Positions 53,901 through 64,000 of a stretch of 64,000 nucleotides of DNA are shown here, piece after piece (the stretch's first letter is position 1; each line of letters starts with the position of its first letter). Both the position numbers and the translations under genes were made by a program. Below the pieces are notes generated by a model. The model was not told the origin of the DNA, searched no databases, and was given only the letters and a program-made list of their open reading frames with translations. Source of the stretch: Trachythela sp. YZ-2020 (lineage: Eukaryota > Cnidaria > Anthozoa > Malacalcyonacea > Clavulariidae); the NCBI GenBank assembly GCA_016169945.1, contig JADLSH010000216.1:2213001-2277000 (forward strand), given 5' to 3'.

Positions 53901-54840
53901 GCTCGGCGACTGATTGCTTGTAGTTTTTTGTCCCTGCAACGTGGTATGAGCTAGGTTATTCCCTGCTTGTTGTTGTTCACTAGCGATTGTTGTCGTTCCA
54001 GAGCGTGATCTTGAGGTGTCAAATTGAATATTTAATAAGTTCCTGAAGTTCACACCATTTTGCTCGGATAATACGCTATAACAACGTTTTACTTGGGGTT
54101 TGAGAGTTGGTATAGCTCTAACATTGTTCCTTCTTAAATGAGCTCCCCCTCTCTGTCCTCTTGAAAAAGCTTGAAGGTTGTAGAAGGCGAGTCTTTGCCA
54201 AAGTTCACTTGAAACTGGCCGAAGAAACGAACCGTGACTTGCCCTTGAAGACTTGCTTATAACTTTCAGCGAATTTCGTATCGAAAGAAGTGTAATTCTT
54301 GAATAAGCCAGCATGTTGACACGCCACAGTATACCCACTTGCCTGCTTTAACGAATATAAATTTCCAAACGGCAGAAGAAAGGTAAAATAACTTCAAAAA
54401 TACAGAGCACTAAAATAAGCAGCCACACGGCGCTGAACAAATAATATCATCGGTCAATGTTCAATCAAATCACAAACCTTGAGTTTGCTGATTTAAATCT
54501 ATGCCATTATTGAAAACAGATTTTATGTGTATTAACTACTTCCATATAAATATTATCATACAAGATGCAAATCGGTCCTATTTACAGCTGGTGAACTGAA
54601 TGTCACGAATTTTGCAGCCTAAGACCTTCGCTAAATCTTAACGTCAGAGCCAGACCTAATACGTTTGAAATTAAAGCTAATCGAAAATGAAACCTAACTT
54701 GTAAAACAGTGAAAACATTCGATTTTCCTTTTTCATCCAAAATTGCCGCAGGCAAGTAGTCCCCTGAGAAATTTCCAGAGTCATTTGCCATTGTCAAATT
54801 TGAATACCCCATCCTTTTTCGGTAGCCGAAATAGCAACTT
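50985..54840 (-). mobile_element. Nearly full-length CR1/L2-like LINE
   Basis: On the minus strand the copy has a probable 5' region, a single long ORF2-type frame with endonuclease and RT, and a 3' region. Only one stop and one frameshift were seen. Both outer ends are approximate; I see no target duplication or ORF1. It lies between the EGF exons of a host gene and the sequence to the left. Confidence 0.8.
51046..54314 (-). pseudogene. LINE ORF2: endonuclease and reverse transcriptase, one stop, one frameshift
   Basis: The first ATG is at 54314 (MLAYSRITLLS). After about 115 residues the AP-like endonuclease begins: VGHLNIRSLKN, ILALSESWLN, RGGGVCVYTK, FVVGDLNCDM, STLIDIIMTSND and the catalytic ISDHFLVYSI. 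A TAA at 52938-52940 interrupts, but the same frame continues with RSPSDWSDFYLLRN. RT follows: NKAPGSDKVS, RPISLLPAASK, LDLSKAFDSIDH, HGVPQGSILGPLLFNIYIND, and FVDDSKLF with both active-site aspartates. Near 51275 a run of A and G shifts the frame, and the natural C-terminus (FYYRAVTSWNSMSEDLKK) ends with TAA at 51046-51048. The protein would cut target DNA and prime reverse transcription there. Confidence 0.9.
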
Positions 54841-55280
54841 GCGACTCGCTAAAAATAGAACAATCCTTATTTGAAAATGTCATGATTCAATGGGTGCAAT
54901 AAATTCCAGATTTTCAATAGACAAAGTCACGTAGAAAAGGATACAGTAGTTATAAGCTGTACAAAAGACCAAAGAACAGCTTTATTATGCTTAGTTACAA
55001 ACTATACTTTGAAATTCTACATATTAGTTACTGATTTGAATACAGTTACGTACTCTATTTACTCATTGCTAGACTTTCCCAAAGTCCTTTCCATTTTTTT
55101 TCGCGGTTCGGATGGACGCTGGAAAGGACTTTTCCAACTTGCAGTGCGCCAAATCTACCGGTGGAATTTTTGACCGGGATGTGACTGCGGTAGTGTCATT
55201 ATTCTAGCCAACAAATGCTCCTTAAGGCTTTCGACTTATAAATTAAAAATAAAACAAAATCATTTCAAAGAATAGAGAAT
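54841..55280. other. Gap between LINE 5' end and RecQ-like fragment
   Basis: No gene seen. The 5' end of the LINE and any promoter of the RecQ-like frame fall here. Confidence 0.35.
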
Positions 55281-55550
55281 ATGGTTCTTCTCGAAGATGC
55301 AATAAAATATGGTCTCTCAAAGTTTGGGTATGAGGAACTGAGAGGCCCACAACACGAAGTGGTTGAAGCGTATGCTCTTGGGAAAGACGTGTTCTTGAGT
55401 TCCCCAACGGGATCAGGGAAAAGTCGGTGTTTTGCAATCGCTGCGTACGTGCTCGACTGCATGAAAAAAGTTAATTTTCGGCGACGGAGAACGCAATATT
55501 GTTCAAATGTCTTAGTTGGCGTGCAAACTATTGAAACCGCCATTAAATAA
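55281..55550 (+). pseudogene. RecQ-like helicase, N-terminal fragment or first exon
   Basis: From ATG 55281 the frame reads ALKYGLSKFGY-type sequence (AIKYGLSKFGYEELRGPQHE), then GKDVFLSSPTGSGKSRCFAI with a complete Walker A motif. F-G-Y-x-x-L-R-x-x-Q followed by the Walker A motif is the start of RecQ-family DNA helicases. Similarity ends at about VLDCMKK (55468), where AAAAAA|GTTAAT could be a splice donor; the rest of the frame is not RecQ-like. No later helicase motif is found downstream, so this is a lone first exon or a captured fragment. It runs opposite to the LINE. Confidence 0.65.
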
Positions 55551-55791
55551 AATATATTCTTTGGAAGAAGTGTTGTAACAAAACACATAAAAGCAATGTT
55601 AAAATCGTAAACTTATACGGCATTTTAGTCTAAATTGTTAGCATTTTGTTCCACTTTATGTTATTAACAGTCATTGTCATTAGAAATGGGTGTGTTTTAA
55701 AATTTGAGCGGAGATCTACGATGGAAAAGTCAAAGGAAAGTTTATTTACAGGATAATTAGTTAGCATGCTAATATATACGAGAATACATAC
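55551..55791. other. Intron or intergenic DNA
   Basis: No further helicase motif and no other exon found. Confidence 0.3.
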
Positions 55792-55917
55792 CAATACATC
55801 GCGCTCCATCAAAAATGGACCCATTCTTACACATACACGTGTAAGAACCTAGAGTGTTGTTGCAGGAGGTTGCAAAACCTGTAAGATTACATGGCGGTGA
55901 TATGCATTCATCGATAT
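55792..55917 (-). CDS. Calcium-binding EGF-like exon
   Basis: The exon is bounded by TTTAG (AG 55919-55918) and GTATGT (from 55791), with phase 1 at both ends. It encodes DIDECISPPCNLTG, FATSCNNTLGSYTCMC and KNGSIFDGARCI: six cysteines, a D-I-D-E-C calcium-binding start and the usual Y-x-C-x-C. In extracellular proteins such exons are added in series. It is in phase with the EGF exon at 59262-59372 and is probably part of the same minus-strand gene. Confidence 0.88.
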
Positions 55918-55971
55918 CTAAATAAAATATTCAAGAAGAGATTAGAAATTTTAGAATAATATAATTGCATA

Positions 55972-55996
55972 CATGAATACACATACATGAATACAC

Positions 55997-56029
<33 letters not shown>

Positions 56030-56082
56030 TACACACATACATACATACATACATACATACATACATACATACATACATACAA
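55972..56082. repeat. (CATA)n/(CA)n microsatellite
   Basis: Runs of ACATACAT, ACACACAC and more ACATACAT make up about 110 bases just upstream of the EGF exon. Confidence 0.95.
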
Positions 56083-58486
56083 TACTTATTTAGTTATCCC
56101 AACCGGTTTTTCAAAACTAATTTACAATAGATGCTGAAAATTTATTTTTTGCTACACTTACAAGAGAGTGTGAAACTTTCATCCAGAATTATATAACTAG
56201 ATTGCCAACAGGAGTAAGCCTTAATACCCCGTTTACGTAAGTATTATGCTGTTAAATAAATTTTATCGGCACAGGGATCGCAGAGCATTTTTTGTCATTG
56301 GGGGCTAAGGATCTCAGAGGGCGCGGTGGTACTTGTAACGAACGCTCAATGATCGAGACATTTAGGTGGTATCGAGGAATGCCCCTAAGTCCCTAAAATA
56401 CCATTTCATGCACTTTGGGGAAGACTAAGAGTATTGTCACCAAAACGTTTTATCGAACAAAAAGCAGCTTACTACCAGGGTCGTAGCTACCGGGAGGATG
56501 GAAGGGACGATTCTTCTCCCACTATCCTTCACGACCACCTTCGAAATATGTTTATAATCGATTAGAGTTGTTGGGGGGCATGTGCACAATATATAACAGC
56601 AGCTAGCAACTTTGATTGTATTTCCGGAACTCTAAAAGGCCTTTATAGAGATCAAAATGTTATGCGGGAGCATGACCCAGGACACCGCTAGCAAACTGAC
56701 GACTTCAATGATAGCTAGCCCCACTACCCACATCATAAATTGCTCCCCCCCCCGCCACTACCGTTTTGCAGGCTGCGCCACTTCTGACTGCCACACATAT
56801 GTGACGAATGAGTATTTACCGTCAAGACTAAAGAAAAGATAATTAAAGTGGCTAATTCAATACCTAAAACTTTTTAACTTTTAAAAAGTCCTGAAAAGTA
56901 GCGTCAAAAAGTCCGCCGATTTCCTGTTGTAGTTAAGCAAACAATAAGCCTTAGACATAGCAGAGATCTTGCTCCGTAAATGTACGTATATTCCGTTTTC
57001 TTATGTAGTCCTTTGACACGAACAAATTAGCCACGTCCACCAGCAGTGCATTATCAGTTTGTATTTTACGAAGCCAGGTTTTTATTGGTCGTGCGGTAAC
57101 AGAAGATCTCTCCCCAGTTTCGCTAGTTTTTGAGTTGACTAATAGAAGTTTGCAGATGGTGATAATTTAATTGATTATTTTGCTTCGCGTTACAATCCAA
57201 ACTTTTCACGGCGTCTAGAACTTCAGCAAAACAATACTGGGTACTTTGAGTATTGCTATTTATGGGAGAAAGAATTTTTATTTGTTATCCTCGGAGTAAA
57301 ATTCCTTTACATTATGCTAACTCAAAGGAAATGGCTTCCGATTTTGAAGCTCTTAACAGTGGAGCTTGTAATTTCGCAAATTCAGCTTTAAAGCTGGGCT
57401 TCTCGAAACGTTCGATAATGTCTAATACAATCACATGTTTCAAGGGTGCCCATGCTGGGTGGTATCGTTGCGTACACTCATTCTATAAGAGACACGTTTG
57501 TATACGTTTTACCTGAACAGTAGAACACACATTATCAGTAGAACAGTGAAAAGCGCTCTATTTGTGTGTTGTAAAGTAAATTGCATATTTGGTTCATAGC
57601 TGGGAAGGGGGCCAGCTAACCTTAATTAACTTGCCATATGAAAGAAAATTTCAATCGGCATCGCCATTCACTTAACACACCTGAGACAGTTAAAATTTAC
57701 CTTACATGACTTGATAAAGTTCGGTTTTATATTATAGGATTTGGATGTCATTAGATGGCCTTGTAAGTCAAGTGACTGGCACGCTTGACTAGTGTTTTCC
57801 AGTTGTATTTCTCAGGAAAACCACCTCCAAATATTGTCTTAGTTTCTTTAAAATTTTAATTATGTCTTTCAGTAACCTTAACGCCAGTTTTTTACTTCAG
57901 TTAACTTCCAAAACACTTTTTAATGAAAAACTGTTTGTAGATAGAAGAGACAATACCATCGTTTTATCGATGCATTCTTTGACAGTCCAGAGCCCCAAAT
58001 TTCCAACTACCGTTTCAGATTAGCAGTGGTACAAAGACCTTTTTGTCTTTTTGGATAACGACTGTTGATCTTATCGAAGTCCTCAATTTCAGTTTGTGTA
58101 ATATTCCTGCACAGCACGGAACCATAAGATTCTTTAGGTAATCCAACAATCTTCCAAATTACGTTGGCGCGCAGAGGATTGAGCTCCCGCCCCGGTCGGA
58201 CATCGATACTCATCAGTGACGAAATTTCCTCTCTCCCTTTCGTTGATATTTCTTGAATTTGCTTATAGCTGCTAAAATTGCCAGACAAGACAATATACCA
58301 ACGTATGCGCCATATTGCTTTTCTTCTATTGACGTATTGCACATGTGCCAAGTACGTTTTATTTTGTTCCGCATAAATACTCGGGTAGTTTCTCCAAAGG
58401 TGAGAATAGATGTTTTAACCCTGACCGAAAATACTAAGAAATATATTCTCTCTTGGGACGTGGATGTGCTCTTATCTTCATAAAAC
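56083..58486. other. Probable intron of the EGF/LDLR-B gene
   Basis: It lies between two in-phase EGF exons. Near 56476 CCAGGGTCGTAGCTACCGGG resembles the start of a common hAT-type terminus. The frames at 57253-57516 (plus) and 58007-58351 (minus) show no family or splice support. Confidence 0.45.
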
Positions 58487-58790
58487 GTGAGAACTTACGA
58501 TGTAGGACGGCAATGCTACGACGACGATCAAAACAAACTGCTTCAAATAAATGATTGTAAAGAAAACTTGTCGTGTATTATCAATCGCATGGATTTGATA
58601 CAGTTTGAGGAGTTAGCAGGGGCATAAGTTTGAGAATATTTTCATTTCAGCAGTGAGGCCAGGTAACATCTCTCCCGGCTTCAAGTACATAGGTTGTACA
58701 CATGACGTAAATATCCGTGACGTCCCTAAACAGAGCGAGGACGACGTCAAAAGCCTCACGTATGATTTTGATTATTAATTTCCTTTCCAA
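58487..58790. mobile_element. Second copy of the 15.1-kb MITE
   Basis: GAGAACTTACGATGTAGGAC begins a stretch matching 15124-15477: GGCAATGC, CAAATAAATGAT, AACTTGTCGTGTATTATCAA and ACAGAGCGAGGACGACGTC. The middle diverges, and the right inverted end is poorly kept. It lies within the host gene's intron. Confidence 0.6.
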
Positions 58791-59261
58791 AATATTATGT
58801 ATTTGATTGTACTAATTATTTTCTATATCCGAGATTGGATTCGAATTTTGCACTAATTTTTCATCTAATTTAAAAGAATATTTTCTCTAGTAAGTATTTT
58901 CAAATTCGGTAAGATTTTTCACTTCCAGGAAACTCGCTATTTTATCCTGTTTAACAAAACAGTTTAACAGAGCAGCAAATCTAAAACCTTTTCTTAGCAT
59001 TCAGATCGTGTTAGTTAAATTTATACTATATTCGCATGAAGATAACCAACTTCGATTACCAACCAGGAGAGATAAATACTGCAATCACACGTTATCTACA
59101 GGTGCGTTCAAAACTCTATATCAATACAGATATTTGCCGAAAGTTAATTCTGTAAATATATGTCAGATCTTTGAAAGAAATTACACACGTACCTAAGCGT
59201 CTTTTAGTAAAACATTACTGCTATCATATTAGAAATGTTAAGTATATTGCATTATATATAC
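58791..59261. other. Probable intron
   Basis: No exon or repeat recognised between the MITE and the EGF exon. Confidence 0.35.
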
Positions 59262-59372
59262 CTGTACAAGACCGTCCATTGAATGTGAAACCCAATTCAC
59301 ACTGACAAGCATGGGAACCATTGATGTATTCACAGGAACCATATACACATGAAACTTCTGGACATCTTTGTC
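59262..59372 (-). CDS. EGF-like exon
   Basis: The exon lies between TTATTGACAG (AG 59374-59373) and GTATATA (from 59261), phase 1 at both ends. It encodes QRCPEVSCVYGSC, EYINGSHACQCELGF and TFNGRSCTG, a six-cysteine EGF module of 37 codons. It follows the LDLR-B exon in transcription order and joins it without a phase change, as in LDL-receptor/LRP or similar mosaic proteins. Confidence 0.88.
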
Positions 59373-59374
59373 CT

Positions 59375-60500
59375 GTCAATAAAGTCGAAATTTTAGGGAA
59401 ACTTGTTTGTTATAATGCGTATAAATTGTCTTAGTAAACCTTAAACGTTCAAATATCTCAGGAGGTTTCACGCGGTTTCAGATGTGCAAGCACATACGTT
59501 TACCCGAAGGTAGAACCACTCACCAAATAAAAATATATGTTATAATTGGATCTAGTATTTCGCTTACGTTTGTTGTGCAAGCATTTTTCTGTTTATTAAA
59601 TTAAAACCTACGACAGCACAGCCACCATTTCGTTGTACGACACTTTACTGTATTTTGAAGTACAGTCCAGAACTGCAAATTTATGTTAATTCCTGCAGAC
59701 AAATATCGGGAATCATATAAATGGCGATTATATTTGCGCGTAAGTGCTTTACCCCGAATGTGCAAACATTTCTTAATGTCAAGTATGAAAATGTAAATTT
59801 TGTCTACCAAGGCGATATATGGCAAGAATACGACTGGAAATGGTTTTATGACCATTATTAAGAGTACGAAACCTCTCTAAAGTCCCTTTCGAAGCATTTT
59901 TGAACTAGGGAGTTAAATCCTGGAAAACATTATTGAACGTTGACAAGTGTGGTTTCTTAATTTCATGTAGACATGATCGAGGGTACCTACTATGGTAAAA
60001 TACAAGCAATTTCATTTCCGCTAAGAATTCATCATCACCGCCGCCATGTACTTGACGACACTATTTTGACAAACGTCTCTAACGGATAAACAGAACAAGC
60101 AATCGGGATGTATTTATTCCTCTGAAACTTGCAATTAGGTACCAAATAGCTTTATCATGAATACCAGGAAATTGCAGTTACTCAATTTAAAAAACCAGTT
60201 CAAATTCAGGATTCCAATGATCTTTTTAGAATCACCAAGATCGTTTGGTGTACATAACGGTAATGACAGTGTAAGAGGAAGTCAGCAGGAGCTCGACGCA
60301 AAGTCTGCACTAGTTTTACAAGCACCAGGCCCGTAGCTTGCTCTCAATTTTTGGGGGGGCACTCTTGCGTGTCAATCAGCGTTACAGTGTCATTGGTCTT
60401 CGATCGTTTAATATTAACTATGCCTAATAAAACACTGTTGAAAACTACTGGTCTAAATATGTATAATGTACTAACATTCACCACACAATATAAAATTTAC
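59375..60500. other. Probable intron
   Basis: No exon found. CAGGCCCGTAGC followed by a G run near 60327-60358 looks like the end of a hAT-type element. Confidence 0.4.
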
Positions 60501-60904
60501 CTTCAGGTTGCAGAGATCTGTCTACGACGAGAAGCTTGTTAACGAAGTAGCCTTTAGGTAGCGGAATATAACGCTGTATATATTTGCTGGAAATATTCAT
60601 TTCAATAATCCTGGGTGATTTGTATTTGTTGAAGTATAGTAAATTTCCAATTACATCATGTGATAAATAACTGCCAGCTGAAGGAAAATTGATTATCTGA
60701 CTCTTGTTCCCACCATCATAATCCATTGAAAATATACCATTATTACCCAGGCGGTTGAACACGTACACTCGCTTGTTGAGGTAATCCAGAGTCATAGCGT
60801 TCAAATAATAACTTTTGTTAAAGCGAAATATTTCTGTGTCCTTGTCTGCAGCCAAGTGTTTTCGCATGATGCTTTTACCTATACTTGCAGTCCAAAATAG
60901 GTAT
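60501..60904 (-). CDS. LDL-receptor class B (YWTD-type) exon
   Basis: A 404-base exon follows TATATGTAG (AG 60906-60905) and ends before GTAAAT (from 60500). It enters in phase 2 and leaves in phase 1. It encodes three or more LDLR-B repeats: YLFWTASIGKSIMRKHL, LDYLNKRVYVFNR then FSMDYDGGNKSQII, and NLLYFNKYKSPRIIEMN. The last tract, PLPKGYFVNKLLVVDRSLQP, leads toward the EGF module, the standard order in LDL-receptor relatives (propeller followed by EGF). These propellers form extracellular ligand-binding or pH-sensing units. The N-terminal exons would lie to the right and were not recognised. Confidence 0.85.
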
Positions 60905-60906
60905 CT

Positions 60907-61337
60907 ACATATAACAAAAGGAAAGATTTGTAATTATTTATTAAACGAATTCAAAGACTGGTGTTACCACCGTAAGGAAGTTCTTCTGCGGAAGCAGCGG
61001 TTGAACTAAGATAATTTACTAGGAATGAAAATGTAGATTATCCAACGGTAATCAATGCCATTATATGCTAAACTCCATGCAAAGAGTAAATGACTGACAA
61101 AATAGAACATGTAAAATTATTAAGTTTTATAATTCCATGTTACAGTTTCCAACAAATAATCTTATTAAAAATGCCTAACATTTCGTCGTTGTTGTTGCCA
61201 TGAATGAAGGAGTGATATTCTGCAATTCTATTTGGCACTAAATTGTATAAGTTATACATACTTTGTACAAACAACATATAATTACATTTGTTAATTATTA
61301 AATCAATACACTCCTACTGCCTACATTAGTGAACCAT
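60907..61337. other. Unassigned stretch
   Basis: Nothing supported. Confidence 0.3.
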
Positions 61338-61706
61338 TAAATCAATACACTCCTTCACGTAATTTAAGATCGTCTGACAGTAATCTCCTGGTTATTCATG
61401 TACGAAAAGTTACGGCGACAGATCCTTTCCGTAGCTGCGGTTAAGTTGTGGAACTCGTTGCCCAGTATTATAAGATGTATAATACATAAGACTTACGTTT
61501 TTAATCTTAATTAGTTTATATAATTCACGATGTAAATATATTAAATTACAAGTATTGTGTATTTATTGCATATATTAGAACTTTGTAAAGCGTAGCTGTT
61601 TCACAGACTATGGTTTTAGCTACTTTTAACTAATTAATTGAAATTTTATTTGTAAGAGCATTGAGACTTTGTATAATGCTCCAAATACATATTATTATTA
61701 TTATTA
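61338..61706 (+). mobile_element. 5'-truncated LINE, 3' end only
   Basis: NLRSSDSNLLVIHVRK and, in a shifted frame, AAVKLWNSLPSIIRC match the last residues of LINE ORF2 (the LWNSLP block). The copy ends in an (ATT)n tail at 61691-61706. Extreme 5' truncation is usual for LINE insertions. Confidence 0.75.
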
Positions 61707-61904
61707 AATATACTATTAAACTATTTTCATAACATAACAAATATTTCTTTAACTTTATGATGCCATTGCTGAAACATGTTATGTTCACAATCTTCTCAAT
61801 AGTCCATAATATACAATCAGGTATGTGAGAAAATTGTAGATGCATGGATGTTGTCAGGATACCAGATGTTGCTAATACACCCTCGCACAGTTTTAAAAGC
61901 AAGA

Positions 61905-63057
61905 TGAATTTAAATAAATCCAAGTGTGGAGTTGTACAGATTACAAGAGTCTTCAGCCCACAATCAACCAATACACACAAGTTGGTATTCCAGTCAAACG
62001 ATCAACCAGTGAGAAAGATCTAGGCATAACCATCACCAAAGCTCTAAAATGGAATCAGCATGTGCAGGAAATATCAATGAAAGCGAACAAGATGCTAGGC
62101 TGTGTCAAGCGAACAACGTACGACATTCATGACCTGAGAGTTCGAAAGATACTCTACTTGACTATGGTTCGAAGTCAACTGGCTTATTGTAGTCAAGTAT
62201 GGGCACCGCAAATGGTCAGCAACATCTTGACAATCGAACGATTGCAGCGATGTGCATCTAAATTTATACTTTCATTTCCACACCAAACATCTATCTCGTA
62301 TAAGAAACGTTTGATCGCCATCGGAATCATCCCCGTTTGTTACTGGCACGAGTATTTAGATATGGTGTACCTTTATAAATGCATAATTAATAACTCTGAC
62401 AGTAACATCTCCATAAAGATCCCTACACGAGAAACGAGGAATGCTAATTCAACCAACGGTATCTTACTCAATGTAACCAAGAGTAGAACTGTTACTTTTC
62501 AGAACAGCTTTTATATCAGAGCTGCTAATTTATGGAATATACTACCCTGCTCCATAAGAGATACTCGACTAAAACTTTAGTCACTTTTAAATCTAATCTA
62601 ATTAAATATTGCATAGATGATAGATCTAACTCATCAAATCTATGATCCTGAAGATCCCAGAACATTTAAGTCTGTTTGTGTTAAATGTCACACTTCTCGC
62701 CCGCTAAGTAACTTAGCAACTCGAACATGTTGCTAAATCTAGCTTTCAGACTTCATGAATGCAGTATATTAATATCCTGCAAGCTGTTGTTTAATTGCTA
62801 AATATTTGTACAAATATTTGTGTGGAATTTTTTTTGGTTAATGCATATATTTGTCCAGTTGTTTACGTGTTTAATTTTTACAATGCTAGCTTTAATGTTT
62901 TCATATAATAGTTTCTATTTTAAATATTTTTTGGAACCCCGTTATTGGAGAACTATCTCTATGTGGAAATTCCAGCCATTTGTAACTACTTTATATATAA
63001 AATCATGTACACCTTTTGCAATGGCAAACTTGTAAAATAAAAATAAATAAAATAAAA
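61905..63057 (+). mobile_element. 5'-truncated LINE, RT C-terminal part and 3' region
   Basis: The copy holds the C-terminal domain of ORF2 and about 480 bases of 3' sequence, ending in an AAATAAAATAAAA tail at 63034-63057. Its truncation point is not sharp; similarity starts at about 61905. Confidence 0.85.
61924..62580 (+). pseudogene. LINE ORF2 C-terminal domain
   Basis: From about 61975 the frame reads VGIPVKRSTSEKDLGITITK, WNQHVQEISMKANKMLG, VRKILYLTMVRSQLAYCSQVWAPQ-like sequence, LQRCASKFIL, YLDMVYLYKCI and FYIRAANLWNILPCSI, ending with TAG at 62578-62580. The DLGI-x-W-x-H-V and S-x-LAY-x-S-x-VW blocks mark the region after the RT core in CR1/L2/jockey-type LINEs. In the first 50 bases the better match (NLNKSKCGVVQITRVF) is in another frame, so a shift exists near 61970. 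No catalytic motif is present. Confidence 0.85.
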
Positions 63058-64000
63058 GCCTTTTAAACCACATTATCGATACAAAACGTCAACATGTGAT
63101 GGTCAGGGATGACGGAACACAAATGTACTGTTTATTCCAGGTGAATGTATTGAAAGTCAGGAGTATAACCCATGTATATAGTCCTTGAATTGAATGTATA
63201 AAGTATATAACAGAGCATATTAGATCCATACAATAATATTGTCTCGTCGGAGAAAATCCAATAGACGGAATAATAATTGTACATCGTGTGCGAAAAGATA
63301 CCTTCTTACAACATATGGTTGCTGTTGTTGTTAACTTCTTCTCTTGTATATATATATGTACCAGTGACTCAGTGAGTTTAGATTGTTCTGCAAATGAGGT
63401 TCAGTTCTGACAAAATTATCCAGCCATTTTATAATATGCAGTACATTTATTCATGATTGTTGTTTTCATCTATGAACAAAAATCTTTATCATAGAACTTA
63501 AGCAGTTAAGGCAAAATGACAGTGGCAGAACATGCAATAATATATAAGACAATAATATATACAGACAATATATATTTTTCTATTAAAAACGCCAAATATG
63601 GCTCCATATACAACTGACAAAATCTGCTGAATTCACACAGGTAAAATTGTCAATATTTTTGTGTCAAAATTCATGTTTAAACAACTTACCGAATCAGGAT
63701 AAGTTTCCAGGTTAGATGCGACAAAATCAGCATAACTTCCCAAGTAAAATAGCGAGAAAAATGATGAACTTTTCACTGTAAAAATCAAGAACTTTCGAGC
63801 CAACAAACCAGTCAAACGCGGTTGTAAACTGATCTCTTATTCGCTTATATAAGCTCGTCGCTGAATGGCTACCTGCTTACACTACATTTTACAAAGGCGA
63901 TATCATTAATTAATTATTTTTTTACACTTCACTTGGTTGAACTAGAATACTGGGTTTGGTGGATAATCCAAGTGAGTAGATGTATACACAATTTAAGACC
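63058..64000. other. Unassigned right edge
   Basis: No gene is supported. A strong splice donor, GATTCG|GTAAGT, occurs on the minus strand near 63692, but no ATG-led or domain-bearing exon precedes it. Confidence 0.35.

Noticed and set aside
57253..57516. 87-codon plus-strand frame
   Set aside because: No domain, no splice support, opposite to the host gene within a probable intron.
58007..58351. 114-codon minus-strand frame as a host exon
   Set aside because: Its amino-acid sequence matches no family I know and no suitable splice sites frame it.
63633..63815. First exon with a strong GTAAGT donor, minus strand
   Set aside because: There is no ATG in frame, and its phase does not fit the LDLR-B exon.

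Overview
The window reads as AT-rich nuclear DNA of an animal. Evidence: interrupted genes with GT-AG introns, extracellular domain exons (SRCR, EGF, LDL-receptor class B) bounded by phase-1 introns, and a metazoan mix of mobile elements (Ty3/Gypsy of the Mag-like type, CR1/L2-like LINEs, P-like and Polinton-like elements, tRNA-derived SINEs, many MITEs). A cnidarian or another early-branching marine invertebrate fits best, but this is inference. Nothing looks bacterial.

Layout. 0.8-11 kb: a Ty3/Gypsy element (915-9885) with near-identical 161-bp LTRs and a 5-bp target duplication sits inside the endonuclease region of a decayed LINE. The Gypsy copy is itself interrupted by about 2.8 kb in gag and by a 1674-bp element with inverted ends between RT and RNase H. 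11.6-12.9 kb: a 0.5-kb palindrome whose loop encodes a complete type I hammerhead ribozyme, followed by a fold-back array of ACGCGTTACC-like units. 14.5-19.4 kb: MITE-like elements and inverted repeats. 20.3-23.7 kb: P-element transposase remains in a large inverted duplication, one arm of which carries a MITE with a TTA duplication. 24.8-27.1 kb: a minus-strand, multi-exon, transposase-related gene. 26.4-37.5 kb: ribozyme-like cores, four SINE copies and four short non-autonomous DNA elements. 38.2 kb: an SRCR exon. 39.5-44.6 kb: a Polinton-like gene block with two divergent gene pairs, each pair separated by a repeat array. 44.5-46.0 kb: an unrecognised two-exon gene. 46.3-48.8 kb: decayed DDE transposase and Gypsy remains. 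51.0-54.3 kb: an almost complete LINE on the minus strand. 55.3 kb: a RecQ-like helicase fragment. 55.8-60.9 kb: minus-strand EGF and LDLR-B exons of a host gene. 61.3-63.1 kb: two 5'-truncated LINE tails.

Most coding sequence is mobile-element derived and broken by single-base frameshifts, stops or insertions. Host coding sequence is limited to a few exons. The most interesting items are the hammerhead ribozyme inside a palindrome, the shared TTGCGTAA-type arrays between divergent gene pairs of the Polinton-like block, and the conflict between young LTRs and a decayed interior in the Gypsy element. Boundaries marked approximate were judged by eye.
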